From NCBI RefSeq assembly GCF_001444405.1, contig NZ_CP013187.1:372001-436000 (forward strand): a DNA stretch of 64,000 bases. The letters are read 5' to 3'. Under the pieces are notes generated by a model. That model worked only from the letters and a program-made list of their open reading frames with translations, was not told the DNA's origin and did not search any database. A program made the position numbers and the translations under genes. This document shows, piece by piece, positions 1-8,820 of this stretch (the stretch's first letter is position 1; the number at the start of each line of letters is the position of its first letter). The DNA comes from Pseudoalteromonas phenolica. GTDB lineage: Bacteria; Pseudomonadota; Gammaproteobacteria; Enterobacterales; Alteromonadaceae.

Positions 1-273
1 GGGTTACTTGGCTTTGGTTCCGCGAAGCATAATCGCAGTGTGCAGCTAGAGTTATCGTCGGCCGTTTTATTAAATAAGCATTTAGCGGTGGGCGTTGAGT
101 ATCGTCAGAAGCCAGATAATTTGGGGCTGCAAGAAAGTAATTGGCGCGATGTGTTTGTGGCTTGGTTTCCTAACAAGTATGCTAATGTGACGTTGGCATA
201 TATTGATTTAGGCACGATTGCAGCATTACCGAAGCAAACCGGTTGGTATTTATCTGTTACAGGATATTTTTAA
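1..273 (+). CDS. DUF3034 family protein, C-terminal part (cut by window edge)
   Basis: The reading frame is open from base 1, so only the last 90 or so residues are present and the true start lies upstream. The visible part (alternating hydrophobic residues, ending in an aromatic: ...VTGYF) looks like the C-terminus of an outer-membrane beta-barrel-like protein. The segment resembles the DUF3034 family, which I recall as a frequent neighbour of group 1 truncated haemoglobins; the next gene, 2 bases downstream, is exactly that, so the two are probably co-transcribed. Function is unknown. Family assignment is by recognition only. Confidence 0.65.
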   Translation, partial: GLLGFGSAKHNRSVQLELSSAVLLNKHLAVGVEYRQKPDNLGLQESNWRDVFVAWFPNKYANVTLAYIDLGTIAALPKQTGWYLSVTGYF

Positions 274-275
274 TC

Positions 276-701
276 ATGCGTAGAGTCCTTTTCATCATAG
301 GCGTCTTATTAATAGTTAGTCTTAGCGGATGTTCGTCGAAGCCTAAGCTCAGTTTGTATCAACAACTCGGTGCTGAGCAAGGTATAGAGCGTATCGTTGA
401 TGCGTTTATTAAACGTATAGCAAAAGATAAAGCGATTTTACCGTACTTTGCCAAATCGAGTGTGAGTCATTTTCGGGCAGGTTTTATTGCCCATATGTGT
501 GATATTAGCGATGGGCCTTGCAAATACACTGGAGACTCTATGATTGATATTCACACCGGTATGAATATCAATGAAGCGGACTTTAACCGAGTAGTCGAAC
601 TATTAATACTGGCAATGGAAGATGCGGGTATAAGTTACCGTAAGCAAAATCAAGTATTAGCTAAACTGGCGCCCCTCAGAGGTGAGGTATTTAAACGTTA
701 A
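276..701 (+). CDS. Group 1 truncated haemoglobin, predicted lipoprotein
   Basis: A 141-residue protein with a short hydrophobic N-terminus ending in a lipobox (LSGC, Cys near residue 19), so the globin is probably tethered to a membrane facing the periplasm. The rest follows the TrHbN pattern: LYQQLGAEQGIERIVDAF at the start, then CDISDGPCKYTGDSM and DIHTGMNI, where the His is the likely proximal haem ligand. Known group 1 globins bind O2 or NO; a role in NO or oxygen handling is inferred. The ATG at 276 was chosen over a longer frame from 243 because it gives the signal sequence directly and has AGGA upstream. It starts 2 bases after the DUF3034 stop. Confidence 0.88.
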   Translation: MRRVLFIIGVLLIVSLSGCSSKPKLSLYQQLGAEQGIERIVDAFIKRIAKDKAILPYFAKSSVSHFRAGFIAHMCDISDGPCKYTGDSMIDIHTGMNINEADFNRVVELLILAMEDAGISYRKQNQVLAKLAPLRGEVFKR

Positions 702-768
702 TTCTTAAGCTGAATTTAATGATGTGACCTATACTTTTCTTATCGGTACATCAATTTGAGTTGGGTGT

Positions 769-1509
769 ATGTGGGGTTCGCTTTTTAATACGTTGATTTT
801 GTCTTCTGGGCTTCATCTAATGTCTCCAGATATACAGTGGTATACCGAAGAGTACCCACCATTTAATTATCAAAGTGAAGGAAAGCTACATGGTTTGGCC
901 TTTAATGTTCTTAAATCGGCTTATCATGACTTAGGTTGGTTTTTAGATGAATCTGATATTGTTTTAGCACCTTGGCCCAGAGTATACAAAACAATACAGC
1001 AATATGAGAATAAATGTGTTTTTTCAATGGTATATACCAAGCCAAGGGCGAAGCTTTTCAACTTTGTAGGTTTGGTTATTCCAAATACGATTGCTGTTAT
1101 TGCCCATAAAGACAGTGGTGTTAAGGCTGAACAACTGACACGGGATAAGAGTTTAACTTTCGGTGTGGTAAAAAATGACATCGGGCACTTATCTCTTTTA
1201 GAGTATGGTATTCCGGAATCTCAATTCGTGTATCTTAAAACTGGTTTAGAGCTAGTTAGAATGATTGATTATAAGCGTGTTGATTTAATTGCTTATGGTG
1301 ATGCAATAGCGCGATTTCAATTTAAGCGTGCTGATATAGATCCCAACAATTACCGCTTATTATTGCCTCTGGTAGATTCTAAACTAGGCTATGCATGCAA
1401 CAAAAGTGTGCCAAAGTCTGTTTTACAGAAATTAGATAAAGCGATTAACTCAGTGGTCTTATCTAAGCCAGAGTTGTTGCGATATCATGATTCAGATAGT
1501 TTTGAGTAG
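769..1509 (+). CDS. Periplasmic solute-binding-like protein (SBP_bac_3 type)
   Basis: A 246-residue protein resembling the short, ABC-transporter-less solute-binding proteins (PF00497-like) common in Alteromonadales. The region after the N-terminus (WYTEEYPPFNYQSEGKLHG) matches the typical first strand and ligand-loop pattern of this fold, and PWPRVYKT and YTKPRAKLF match later conserved blocks. The N-terminal hydrophobic stretch is short but could act as a signal peptide. No permease or ATPase gene is adjacent, so a transport role is not supported; these orphans may act in signalling or ligand capture. It stands alone, 67 bp after the globin gene. Confidence 0.7.
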   Translation: MWGSLFNTLILSSGLHLMSPDIQWYTEEYPPFNYQSEGKLHGLAFNVLKSAYHDLGWFLDESDIVLAPWPRVYKTIQQYENKCVFSMVYTKPRAKLFNFVGLVIPNTIAVIAHKDSGVKAEQLTRDKSLTFGVVKNDIGHLSLLEYGIPESQFVYLKTGLELVRMIDYKRVDLIAYGDAIARFQFKRADIDPNNYRLLLPLVDSKLGYACNKSVPKSVLQKLDKAINSVVLSKPELLRYHDSDSFE

Positions 1510-1722
1510 AGCTAATAACCGTTTAACCTCTTAAATCGACCACTTAATTATTTACATTAATAAAATATTTGAAACTCCCCGTTTCTATTGGCATATTCTA
1601 CCTTGGTTACAAAGTTATAATGGAAGCACCTACCTTTACGGATTAAGGCCCACATATTTAGGATGTATGTGTCATTTCTTTGTGTCATTTTGTTTATTAG
1701 GATATGAATTAGGGTTCTAATT

Positions 1723-3384
1723 ATGCTTAAGATGTCACACTCACTTCTTTCTTTTTTTGCGCTTTCAGCAACAACGCTGGCTACTCAGGCTAGTGCGAAT
1801 AGTTGTCAGGGGGAGCTGTTTTCTATCAATTCTGGTCGAGGTGCGCCGGGGGTTTTATTTAGCCTGCAAGAGCAAGATAAAACGGCTAAAGCGCTTTCAA
1901 TGGCAGAGTTCAGTTCAGCTGCCATGGCGTATGATTCTACATTAAATCGTATGTACTATGCGTCTTCGCCAATTCCCTTTGAATATAAAGTGGATTTAAG
2001 CGGATTGAATGTATCGGAAGAAGTGCTCGCGCAAATACCTGTTCAAGGTGATCGCTTTAAATACAGCCGACTGGCTTATTATGACTTTGCAACACAAACA
2101 CATCACAGAATTGACGGTATCACTAAGTCGGTTATTGGTATGGCATATGATGCTGAAAACGATCAACTTATCGCGAATAGTTATAGCAAGTTGTATCGTA
2201 TTGATAAATTAAACGGTAACGCGACAACACTCATGCACTTTGATGACATTGATGGGCAATATCGTGGCGACTTAGTGTTTAAAGATGGTGAGCTTTACCT
2301 CGTTACATCGAGCTCAACTTACCTAATTGATCGTTCAGATCCAGAAAACTACAGCATGAGTAAGTTATCTGATCACAACCTTATCGCTGTGACAGGTGCG
2401 ACGTTGGCACAAAATGGTGACATGCTAATCAGTCGTACAGTTATTAACGACCATGGTCATAAAAACCAATCTGAATTGTATAAGTTGAATCCAGAAACAG
2501 GGGGCACCTGCTTAGTCGCTACATTACCGCTACGTATTAATGACTTAGCAACGAAAACAGATAGCGCAGTAGCATGCTATTCGCAAGACCCTTGTGCATT
2601 AGACAACACGATTACGCTATTATCGAATACGATAGTGAACGACTTAGATCACACTTGGCGTACTTATGGTTTTGCTGATACGAACTTTTATGCCCCTGCT
2701 GTATTTACATCTGCACCGACATTTAATGGTGGTCATGGTGGTGTGAATCGTCTTCAGAATGTTACGCCAACAAGCTTTGAAGTGGCTTTTAAAGAGTGGA
2801 ATTACTTAGACCAAGTGCATCCAAATAAAGAGTCATTTGATTACATGGCGCTCGAACAAGGCCGTTATACGATGGCTGACGGTACCATTTTAGAGGTGGG
2901 CAGCTTTGAACTTGATGGTACGAAAACATTCAAAGACATCAGCTTTGCTGAGAGCTTCGCGAATAACCCGTATGTCTTCTTGCAAGTACAAACTTATGAG
3001 GGGGGTCATACGATTGCGACTCGTGTGAAAGACATCTCAAATACTGGTTTTAAAGCTGCATTTTTCGAACAAGATACACTGAACGAAGGGCATACTACAG
3101 AAGTTGTGTCGTACATTGCCATTGTGCCAGGTACAGGATCGACGGGGTCACTTGAAACGCAATCAGGCAGCAAAGCTTATAGCCTATTCAGTGCGGATAT
3201 AGATCATAACGGTGGTCAAATTGGTGAACATTTCTATGTGTTAGCTGAAGAGACATCTAAAGACTCTGAAACAGCGCATACAATGGAGACACTCCATGTT
3301 CTGGATGTTGCAGGCGTTAGCTTAGTTCAGCAAGTGAGTAGTAATGGTGGTGATAACTTAAGTATACGTCGTATTCAGCAGTAA
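1723..3384 (+). CDS. Secreted protein with two H-type-lectin-like repeats
   Basis: A 553-residue protein with a signal peptide (cleavage probably after ATQASA). Residues 25-290 look like a beta-propeller-type region with recurring short strands and YDS/YDA motifs. Residues about 310-465 hold two related repeats of about 70 residues: each has F..(A/S)F..xP.VF, a GGH motif, an R then an (S/T)xF.(A/V)(A/F)F.E segment and a YxA...G end. This pattern resembles the H-type lectin domain, so carbohydrate binding is a reasonable inference, not a proven one. AGGG lies 8 bases before the ATG; an in-frame ATG at 1732 is an alternative. A terminator follows the stop. Confidence 0.6.
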   Translation: MLKMSHSLLSFFALSATTLATQASANSCQGELFSINSGRGAPGVLFSLQEQDKTAKALSMAEFSSAAMAYDSTLNRMYYASSPIPFEYKVDLSGLNVSEEVLAQIPVQGDRFKYSRLAYYDFATQTHHRIDGITKSVIGMAYDAENDQLIANSYSKLYRIDKLNGNATTLMHFDDIDGQYRGDLVFKDGELYLVTSSSTYLIDRSDPENYSMSKLSDHNLIAVTGATLAQNGDMLISRTVINDHGHKNQSELYKLNPETGGTCLVATLPLRINDLATKTDSAVACYSQDPCALDNTITLLSNTIVNDLDHTWRTYGFADTNFYAPAVFTSAPTFNGGHGGVNRLQNVTPTSFEVAFKEWNYLDQVHPNKESFDYMALEQGRYTMADGTILEVGSFELDGTKTFKDISFAESFANNPYVFLQVQTYEGGHTIATRVKDISNTGFKAAFFEQDTLNEGHTTEVVSYIAIVPGTGSTGSLETQSGSKAYSLFSADIDHNGGQIGEHFYVLAEETSKDSETAHTMETLHVLDVAGVSLVQQVSSNGGDNLSIRRIQQ

Positions 3385-3405
3385 TTATCTCTTGTAATTT
3401 AATTG

Positions 3406-3432
3406 AAAAGCCAGTGTCAAACTGGCTTTTTT
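3406..3432. terminator. Rho-independent terminator, possibly bidirectional
   Basis: Arms AAAAGCCAGT and ACTGGCTTTT around a 5-base loop, followed by further T residues on the plus strand and preceded by A residues for the minus strand. It lies between the convergent ends of the lectin-like gene and the phosphoesterase gene and can serve both. Confidence 0.85.
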
Positions 3433-3459
3433 GTGTGCGCTTGTTAACCAAATAAAAGG

Positions 3460-4752
3460 TTAGTCACTACGATGCTCGAAGCTAAAACCTTGCTCTTTTA
3501 CTGGTTTGCCACTGCCATCGGTTGGTGTGGAATAAAACTGTACTTTCAGTTCATCCACTTGATTATCCAGCTCTATGTGAGCAAAGCCCCATGTAAAACT
3601 CTTTGACCACACTAAGTCATATTCTGGATAACGCTTTTCTTGCTGTTCGGCAAAGGGGGTATGCGTACCACGCATTTTTGAAGCTGCGCCACTGATGATA
3701 AGTGGTAGCTTAGGTTTGTTATTGTCTGGCAGTACCCGTGAGCAATCATCGGTAAGTAGCTCTAAGTCGTGCTCATGACCCGCAATGTAAGCATCCGCAT
3801 ACTGACACAACTCCGGCAAAATTAAGCGGCGTAATACATGGCCTTCATCATACTTGGTGCCGCCGATTGACCATAAAATATGGTGGCCGTAGACAATTTT
3901 CCATTTAGCTTTTGAGTTTTTTAAGCCTTTGGCAAGCCAAGCAAGCTGCTTGTGATCTTCTCCATTTACAGGCGCTTCATGTTTTTCAATGTCTTCCACG
4001 CTGGCAGCACCGGATGCCAAAGCTGAGGCGAGTCCTTGCTCTGAACCATCAGGTAACAGTGGTACTTCATAGAAGTGCTGACCCGACAGTAACATATTGG
4101 TGTCGAGCACAAAAAACTCAACATCGTTACCTGGTGAGCCTTTTTTATAGCTGTAATAGCCGCGCTCAGCCATGTAAAAGTTCGGCTGTGTTTTCATCCA
4201 TTCTGTTTGCAGTGCCACGCCTTTACGAGAGGTTTTCCAATCGTGATTACCGAGCGCTGAGTAAACTATAAGATCCGGTTGTTGATCAAATAATGGCTGT
4301 AATGGTGCTTTGATCAGATCGTTCATACGGTGTTGATCGTCTTTACCATCTTTTGCATCTGCGCCATCGGGATAAATGTTGTCGCCCAACTGAATGCCAA
4401 ATTGGCACTGTGCGGTCTGACAAAATTCAGCCATGGCTTTACCGACAGGTAACGCACCGCCTTGCTCTGTGGCTATATTTGTACCGGGATAAATATAAAT
4501 AGGTGCATGGCCAAATTCCTCAATCGGGCGGTGCTCAGCAAGCCAGTCGGCTTTTTCTGCGGCGATGAACTCTTCTTTGGTTTTCGGTTTATCAATGTGC
4601 TTTTGTTTTGGGTAATCGACATGGTAGCCGCCATCTCCAAAAGCTAAAAAGGCGATATTTTGCTGTGTGTCTTGAGCGTGTAGCGCGACTGAGCTACAAC
4701 CGAGCGTAAGCAAAGTGGCTGTGATGAGAGAGGTTAACTGAGACTTTTTCAT
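3460..4752 (-). CDS. Calcineurin-like metallophosphoesterase, exported
   Basis: A 430-residue exported enzyme of the purple acid phosphatase/metallophosphatase superfamily. The N-terminus is a signal sequence, possibly a lipoprotein type (LTLGCS, Cys19). The metal-binding motifs are all present in order: GDGG with Asp40, GDNIYPDG near 123, GNHD near 168, YGHH, and GHEHD. It should hydrolyse phosphoesters in the periplasm or at the cell surface; the substrate is unknown. It is the second gene of an operon with the TonB-dependent receptor 46 bases upstream, so phosphate scavenging from an imported organophosphate is a plausible joint role. The gap before it folds into a hairpin that may present its ribosome-binding site. 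Confidence 0.85.
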   Translation of the reverse strand: MKKSQLTSLITATLLTLGCSSVALHAQDTQQNIAFLAFGDGGYHVDYPKQKHIDKPKTKEEFIAAEKADWLAEHRPIEEFGHAPIYIYPGTNIATEQGGALPVGKAMAEFCQTAQCQFGIQLGDNIYPDGADAKDGKDDQHRMNDLIKAPLQPLFDQQPDLIVYSALGNHDWKTSRKGVALQTEWMKTQPNFYMAERGYYSYKKGSPGNDVEFFVLDTNMLLSGQHFYEVPLLPDGSEQGLASALASGAASVEDIEKHEAPVNGEDHKQLAWLAKGLKNSKAKWKIVYGHHILWSIGGTKYDEGHVLRRLILPELCQYADAYIAGHEHDLELLTDDCSRVLPDNNKPKLPLIISGAASKMRGTHTPFAEQQEKRYPEYDLVWSKSFTWGFAHIELDNQVDELKVQFYSTPTDGSGKPVKEQGFSFEHRSD

Positions 4753-4785
4753 ACTGCTGCCGCAAGCTTTTTACTTGCGGCTCCA
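4753..4785 (-). promoter_or_regulatory. Hairpin between Shine-Dalgarno-like GGAG and phosphoesterase start
   Basis: On the minus strand GGA is followed at once by an 8-bp stem (GCCGCAAG / CTTGCGGC, 7-base loop) and then AGCAGT-ATG. No other Shine-Dalgarno sequence is visible near the ATG. If the stem folds, GGA sits about 6 bases from the start codon; unfolded it is about 29 bases away. There is no T-run, so it does not look like a terminator. Confidence 0.55.
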
Positions 4786-4798
4786 TAAAGTTAAAAAT

Positions 4799-7585
4799 TT
4801 AAAAAGAGGTCAATGTGAAGCCAAGCTCGAACGAGCGACCATAGGTTTCGTATTGATAGTTATATTGACTCTGGCCGTGGTAAAGGTAGTAAGGCTCATC
4901 GGTTAAGTTGACCGCATTGAAATAGATCTGCGTTTGGTCATTAAAATAGTACTTGGCGCTGAAATCTAACTGAGTGTGTGCATCTTGCATCACGCGGGCA
5001 TCGTTATCTTCATGAGAGAAGCTTTTGCTTTTATAGCTTGCGCTTAAACGCGTACTAAAATGATCGCTTTCATAGCCGAACATTAAATTCGCAACGGTGT
5101 CAGACTGGTTTGGTAGTTGGTCGTCGGCATCAATAAAAGTCCCATTTGCTGACAGCATCAGGCCATTTTTGAAGTTCTTTGTATAAGCAAGCTCAACACC
5201 TGAAAGGCTGGCCTCACCCCCATTGACTGCTTGCATCACTTCTTTAAAGCCATCCCATTGCCCGTTATCTTGCACTTCTTCAGTGGCGATAAAGTTATCT
5301 ATGTCTTTGTAGAACACGCCGGCTGAAATTACGCCAATATGGCCCGGGTAGTATTCAATTGACCAATCGAGGTTTGTCGATTCATATGGGTATAAATGTG
5401 GATTACCGACTTCAGCCTTACGCTCGGTTTCAATCTGGCCGTCTTCTTCGGTGGTTTCTGATTCAATGATTTGAAATGCCGCGGAATCTGAGAAGCCCGG
5501 TCTTGCTAGGGTGTTAGTGTACGCAAATCGCGTCACGAGTTTGTCATTAATATCGTAGCGAACAGTTAAATTCGGTAATAAATGACTGTAGTCTTTATCA
5601 ACCGCCCAAGGGTTAATCTCAACACGCTCATCATCGTTTACTTCGTCTTTAATTAGCTCAACTTTGTTACCTGATGTGCTGTAATCAGTCGCTTCATAGC
5701 GCAGACCAGTGATCACTTGCCAAGCACCCATATCGATAGTGAACATGGCGTAAGCGGCAAAGATATCTTCGTTGCTGGTAAAGCTTTTGCCTTTTGTTTC
5801 GATGTCAGAATCTAATTGATTAACGTCAAACTCAGCACGGTTGGTTGCGACAAATCGAGCAATCTCAGAACGAGATAAACCCGGACCAAAAGCACTGAGT
5901 GACCAATCGGGCGATGGCGCAGCAAATTGTGCTGCTGTGGCATCGTTAAAGCCACCATCGAACACTGTCGTGCGCACATCATTGAATTTCTCACGTTGCG
6001 CATATTTTGCCCCAAATTTGAGTTGGGTGTTGTAGCCAGCTAAGGTAAAGTCCTTGCTTAAATCTAGCTTTAAACTCAAGCTTTCATCTTCGGTATTGTT
6101 GTTTTCCCAAACTAACTCATCTAATTCGAAGTTTTCGAGCTGGTGGGCATTGGCTGATTGTGTCAGGGCAGGGGCTTGGCCTAAGTGGCTGTAGCCGAGT
6201 GTAAAGTCTTCTCCCGCAAAATCGGCATCAATGCGATTGGGCTCTTCTTCAGAAGACTTAGAATATCCCACGCTATACTCCACAAACCAATCGCTTAGTT
6301 GGTGTTCGGCACCTGTTACTAATGACAAAATGGTTTGCGACTCATATCTGTCTTTGGTGTCACGATCCATTTCTGCGCCACTAAATTGTGCGCTTGCGTT
6401 GTTAAACTGACCAGAAACTAATTCGCCTTTATCAAACTTATATTCATTACGTAGACGGAACTCATCATCTGAAAACTCACTATACAGTGTGCGCAGGTAG
6501 TATTTGCTGAAATCATTGCTGTGCAAATCAAGGTTTAGGGCTGCACCTAATCGTTCTCGTTTAATTTTATAGTGGCGTTGTTCAATTTCTTCAGCACCAA
6601 ATAGTTCTACTTCTTCACCATTGTCGGTTTCAAGCTCGAGCATTTGCCAGCCACCATCGGTCTCCATATTGTGTGAGCCAAATTCTCGTTCAGACCAAGA
6701 TAGGGCTGTGGCTATACCCAGATCAAACTGTTTGTTAAGGGTATAAACGTCGGTAAAGCTGGCAGAGAGCTTAGGGCTGCTGGCTTCAACTTGTTTGTTG
6801 TAAGTGGCTTGTGCACTCACGCTGTAGCTTTGACCTTCACGGTCAAAGGCACTTAAGCTTTTTACTTCGATGCTGCCACCTATGGCACTGGCATCCATAT
6901 CTGGGGTAACGGTTTTACTGACTTCAAGGCTTTGTACCAGCTCGCTTGGGATCACATCCATCGCGACACTACGAACACCAGATTCAGGTGAGGGCACATT
7001 TGCGCCATTGATGGTGACATTATTCAAGCTGGGGTCGATACCACGAATGCCAACAAATCGGCCTTCGCCTTGGTCGCGTTGAATAAACATGCCGGGTAAA
7101 CGCTGTAACGCTTCAGCCGCATTTTGGTCGGGAAGCTGGCCTATAGAGTCGCTGCTGACAATAGACTTTACGCCCATGGCATTTTTCTGGCGATTAAGCG
7201 CGCCAGCCTGTCCTGCGCGTTGACCCACCACAATGACATCTTCGATGTAGGCGTCTTGGTTCTCAAGTGCAATACGTTGAGTGAGTACTTCGTTCTCTTT
7301 AATGGTGATTTGACGTTCGACACTTTTCGCGCCCAGATAATCCACGACCAAGGTATATTGACCAGCTGGCAGGTTTGTTAAGCGAAATCGACCATCTCGC
7401 TCAGAGCTGATGGTGCGGTTTAATTCTTTTATGCTGATCTTAGCCCCTTCAAAGTACACCGAATTATTGGCATCGGTAATACGACCTTCAAGGGTATTGG
7501 CAAAAGCGTGTGAACTTAATAATGCACAAGTGGTAGCTAATGCGATTTTAGAACGAGTAAATCTAGACGGTTTATGTGTTTTCAT
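4799..7585 (-). CDS. TonB-dependent receptor (CarboxypepD-like N-terminal domain, TonB-Xanth-Caul type)
   Basis: A 928-residue outer-membrane active transporter. After the signal peptide (ending ..SHAFA) come a carboxypeptidase-regulatory-like beta domain (about 31-108), a probable TonB box DVIVVGQ (about 116-122), a plug (NAAEALQRLPG, GRFVGIRGIDPSLNNVTING) and a 22-strand-type barrel ending in ..LTSF with the terminal Phe required for insertion. The plug wording is that of the TIGR01782 class, whose members import carbohydrates and other large ligands. The start at 7585 was chosen over an upstream frame because it gives the signal peptide and is preceded by GAGAAGAGAAAG. It leads an operon with the metallophosphoesterase; the substrate is unknown. 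Confidence 0.9.
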   Translation of the reverse strand: MKTHKPSRFTRSKIALATTCALLSSHAFANTLEGRITDANNSVYFEGAKISIKELNRTISSERDGRFRLTNLPAGQYTLVVDYLGAKSVERQITIKENEVLTQRIALENQDAYIEDVIVVGQRAGQAGALNRQKNAMGVKSIVSSDSIGQLPDQNAAEALQRLPGMFIQRDQGEGRFVGIRGIDPSLNNVTINGANVPSPESGVRSVAMDVIPSELVQSLEVSKTVTPDMDASAIGGSIEVKSLSAFDREGQSYSVSAQATYNKQVEASSPKLSASFTDVYTLNKQFDLGIATALSWSEREFGSHNMETDGGWQMLELETDNGEEVELFGAEEIEQRHYKIKRERLGAALNLDLHSNDFSKYYLRTLYSEFSDDEFRLRNEYKFDKGELVSGQFNNASAQFSGAEMDRDTKDRYESQTILSLVTGAEHQLSDWFVEYSVGYSKSSEEEPNRIDADFAGEDFTLGYSHLGQAPALTQSANAHQLENFELDELVWENNNTEDESLSLKLDLSKDFTLAGYNTQLKFGAKYAQREKFNDVRTTVFDGGFNDATAAQFAAPSPDWSLSAFGPGLSRSEIARFVATNRAEFDVNQLDSDIETKGKSFTSNEDIFAAYAMFTIDMGAWQVITGLRYEATDYSTSGNKVELIKDEVNDDERVEINPWAVDKDYSHLLPNLTVRYDINDKLVTRFAYTNTLARPGFSDSAAFQIIESETTEEDGQIETERKAEVGNPHLYPYESTNLDWSIEYYPGHIGVISAGVFYKDIDNFIATEEVQDNGQWDGFKEVMQAVNGGEASLSGVELAYTKNFKNGLMLSANGTFIDADDQLPNQSDTVANLMFGYESDHFSTRLSASYKSKSFSHEDNDARVMQDAHTQLDFSAKYYFNDQTQIYFNAVNLTDEPYYLYHGQSQYNYQYETYGRSFELGFTLTSF

Positions 7586-7908
7586 CTTTCTCTTCTCAGT
7601 TTGCACAGGAGTATTTGGGTTTATTGATAACGACGGCAAAAGTAGAGAACTCAGATTAAAGAAATATGTCAGTACAAAAGCAAAGCAGTCAAAATTCGCT
7701 TAAAACGAGGTTTTTCGTCGGTATTTTTTGCCTTATTGAGCCAATATGACCCCCTACAATCTTGATGTGATTGTTTTAAGTGCCATAAAACATAAGGAAA
7801 AGTGCCGAGTTGTCATAATCGCAGCACCTTTGATGAGCTAAAGTGACCCTACGATAAAACCTGCCAGCTTTGTAGCATGGTGATACTTTTAAGCACTTAT
7901 TTGCTGTT
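7586..7908. other. Divergent intergenic region
   Basis: This 323-bp region must contain the promoters of the TonB receptor (minus) and the GGDEF/AraC pair (plus). I see no convincing pair of -35/-10 boxes, no long dyad and no small gene. A half-match to a Pho box (TTGTCATAAT near 7810) lacks the second half and was not accepted. Confidence 0.5.
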
Positions 7909-8820
7909 ATGACCGATTCATTTTTAAAACTTCACACGCGACTATTGCTATTGCTTGGGTCATTTATTACCGCTGCAATATGCTTAGTTAGCCTCTTTGG
8001 TAGTGCCAAGCCTGCCAGCGAGATAGATTGGATTGACTGCTTTGGTGAGGGCGGTATCGCGGTGATGACCTTGATTTGGTTGCTGGCCACCTTGCTCACT
8101 CGGCCCAAAGGCAAGGTAACGAATTTATTGTTTCTTGGCTTGAGTGCCTTACACATTTCTTTGTTGCTCGACTTCTTAGATGAATTTTATCGCTTTGATC
8201 TTGAATATGACTGGTTAACGAGTTTAGAGGCGCTTCCTGCGACTTTAGGTATGGGGCTAATGAGCTTAGCAATGTATTTTTGGTATCACGAGCAACAGGT
8301 CTTAAATCATCTATTGCAAAAGAAAGAACGCTTTTACCGTGAGCATGGCTTAACGGACTTTATTACTGGCTTGTACCGCGCTGATTATATGAAAAAACAG
8401 GTCGCGCGCGAGTTATACACTTACCGCGAGAGTGATACTGGATTTTGTATGGCTTTACTTGATATCAAAGGGTTCAGTGAATTTAATCGTAAGTATGGGG
8501 GCGTGCGAAGCAATAGTTTGCTCTCAGATATTGGTCAGATCATCACGCTTAACTTGCGAGAGTCCGATTTGGCCTGTCGCTATGCCTCTGATAGGTTTAT
8601 TGTGTTGTTACCTGATACTGATTTAGTGGAAGCACACGCCGTGATTGAGCAGGTGGCGCAAATGGTGGCCAGTCATACGCCGTATGATAATCACAATAGC
8701 GCACTGGGGTTTGAAGGTGTGCAATGGCAATGCATGGCAGGGCGCAAAGATGACGATCACAACACCTTGTTACAGCGTTTAAGCCAAAGCTTAAATGAAC
8801 TCAAGGCGGTGGCGGCATGA
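7909..8820 (+). CDS. Membrane protein with degenerate GGDEF domain
   Basis: A 303-residue protein with four predicted membrane segments in the first 130 residues and a GGDEF-fold domain from about 145 to the end (GLTDFITGLYRADY, FCMALLDIKGFSEFNRKYG). The catalytic loop, normally RYGGDEF, reads RYASDRF at 224-230, so the active-site Gly-Gly and Glu are lost and cyclase activity is unlikely. It may instead act as a membrane sensor or c-di-GMP/GTP-binding receptor. Its stop overlaps the next start in ATGA, which suggests translational coupling with the AraC-type regulator. A signalling pair (membrane sensor plus transcription factor) is inferred. Confidence 0.8.
   Translation: MTDSFLKLHTRLLLLLGSFITAAICLVSLFGSAKPASEIDWIDCFGEGGIAVMTLIWLLATLLTRPKGKVTNLLFLGLSALHISLLLDFLDEFYRFDLEYDWLTSLEALPATLGMGLMSLAMYFWYHEQQVLNHLLQKKERFYREHGLTDFITGLYRADYMKKQVARELYTYRESDTGFCMALLDIKGFSEFNRKYGGVRSNSLLSDIGQIITLNLRESDLACRYASDRFIVLLPDTDLVEAHAVIEQVAQMVASHTPYDNHNSALGFEGVQWQCMAGRKDDDHNTLLQRLSQSLNELKAVAA

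Noticed and set aside
7800..7830. Pho-box-like TTGTCATAAT upstream of the TonB receptor/GGDEF genes
   Set aside because: Only one half matches; the second 7-bp repeat is absent and the orientation fits the GGDEF gene rather than the receptor operon.
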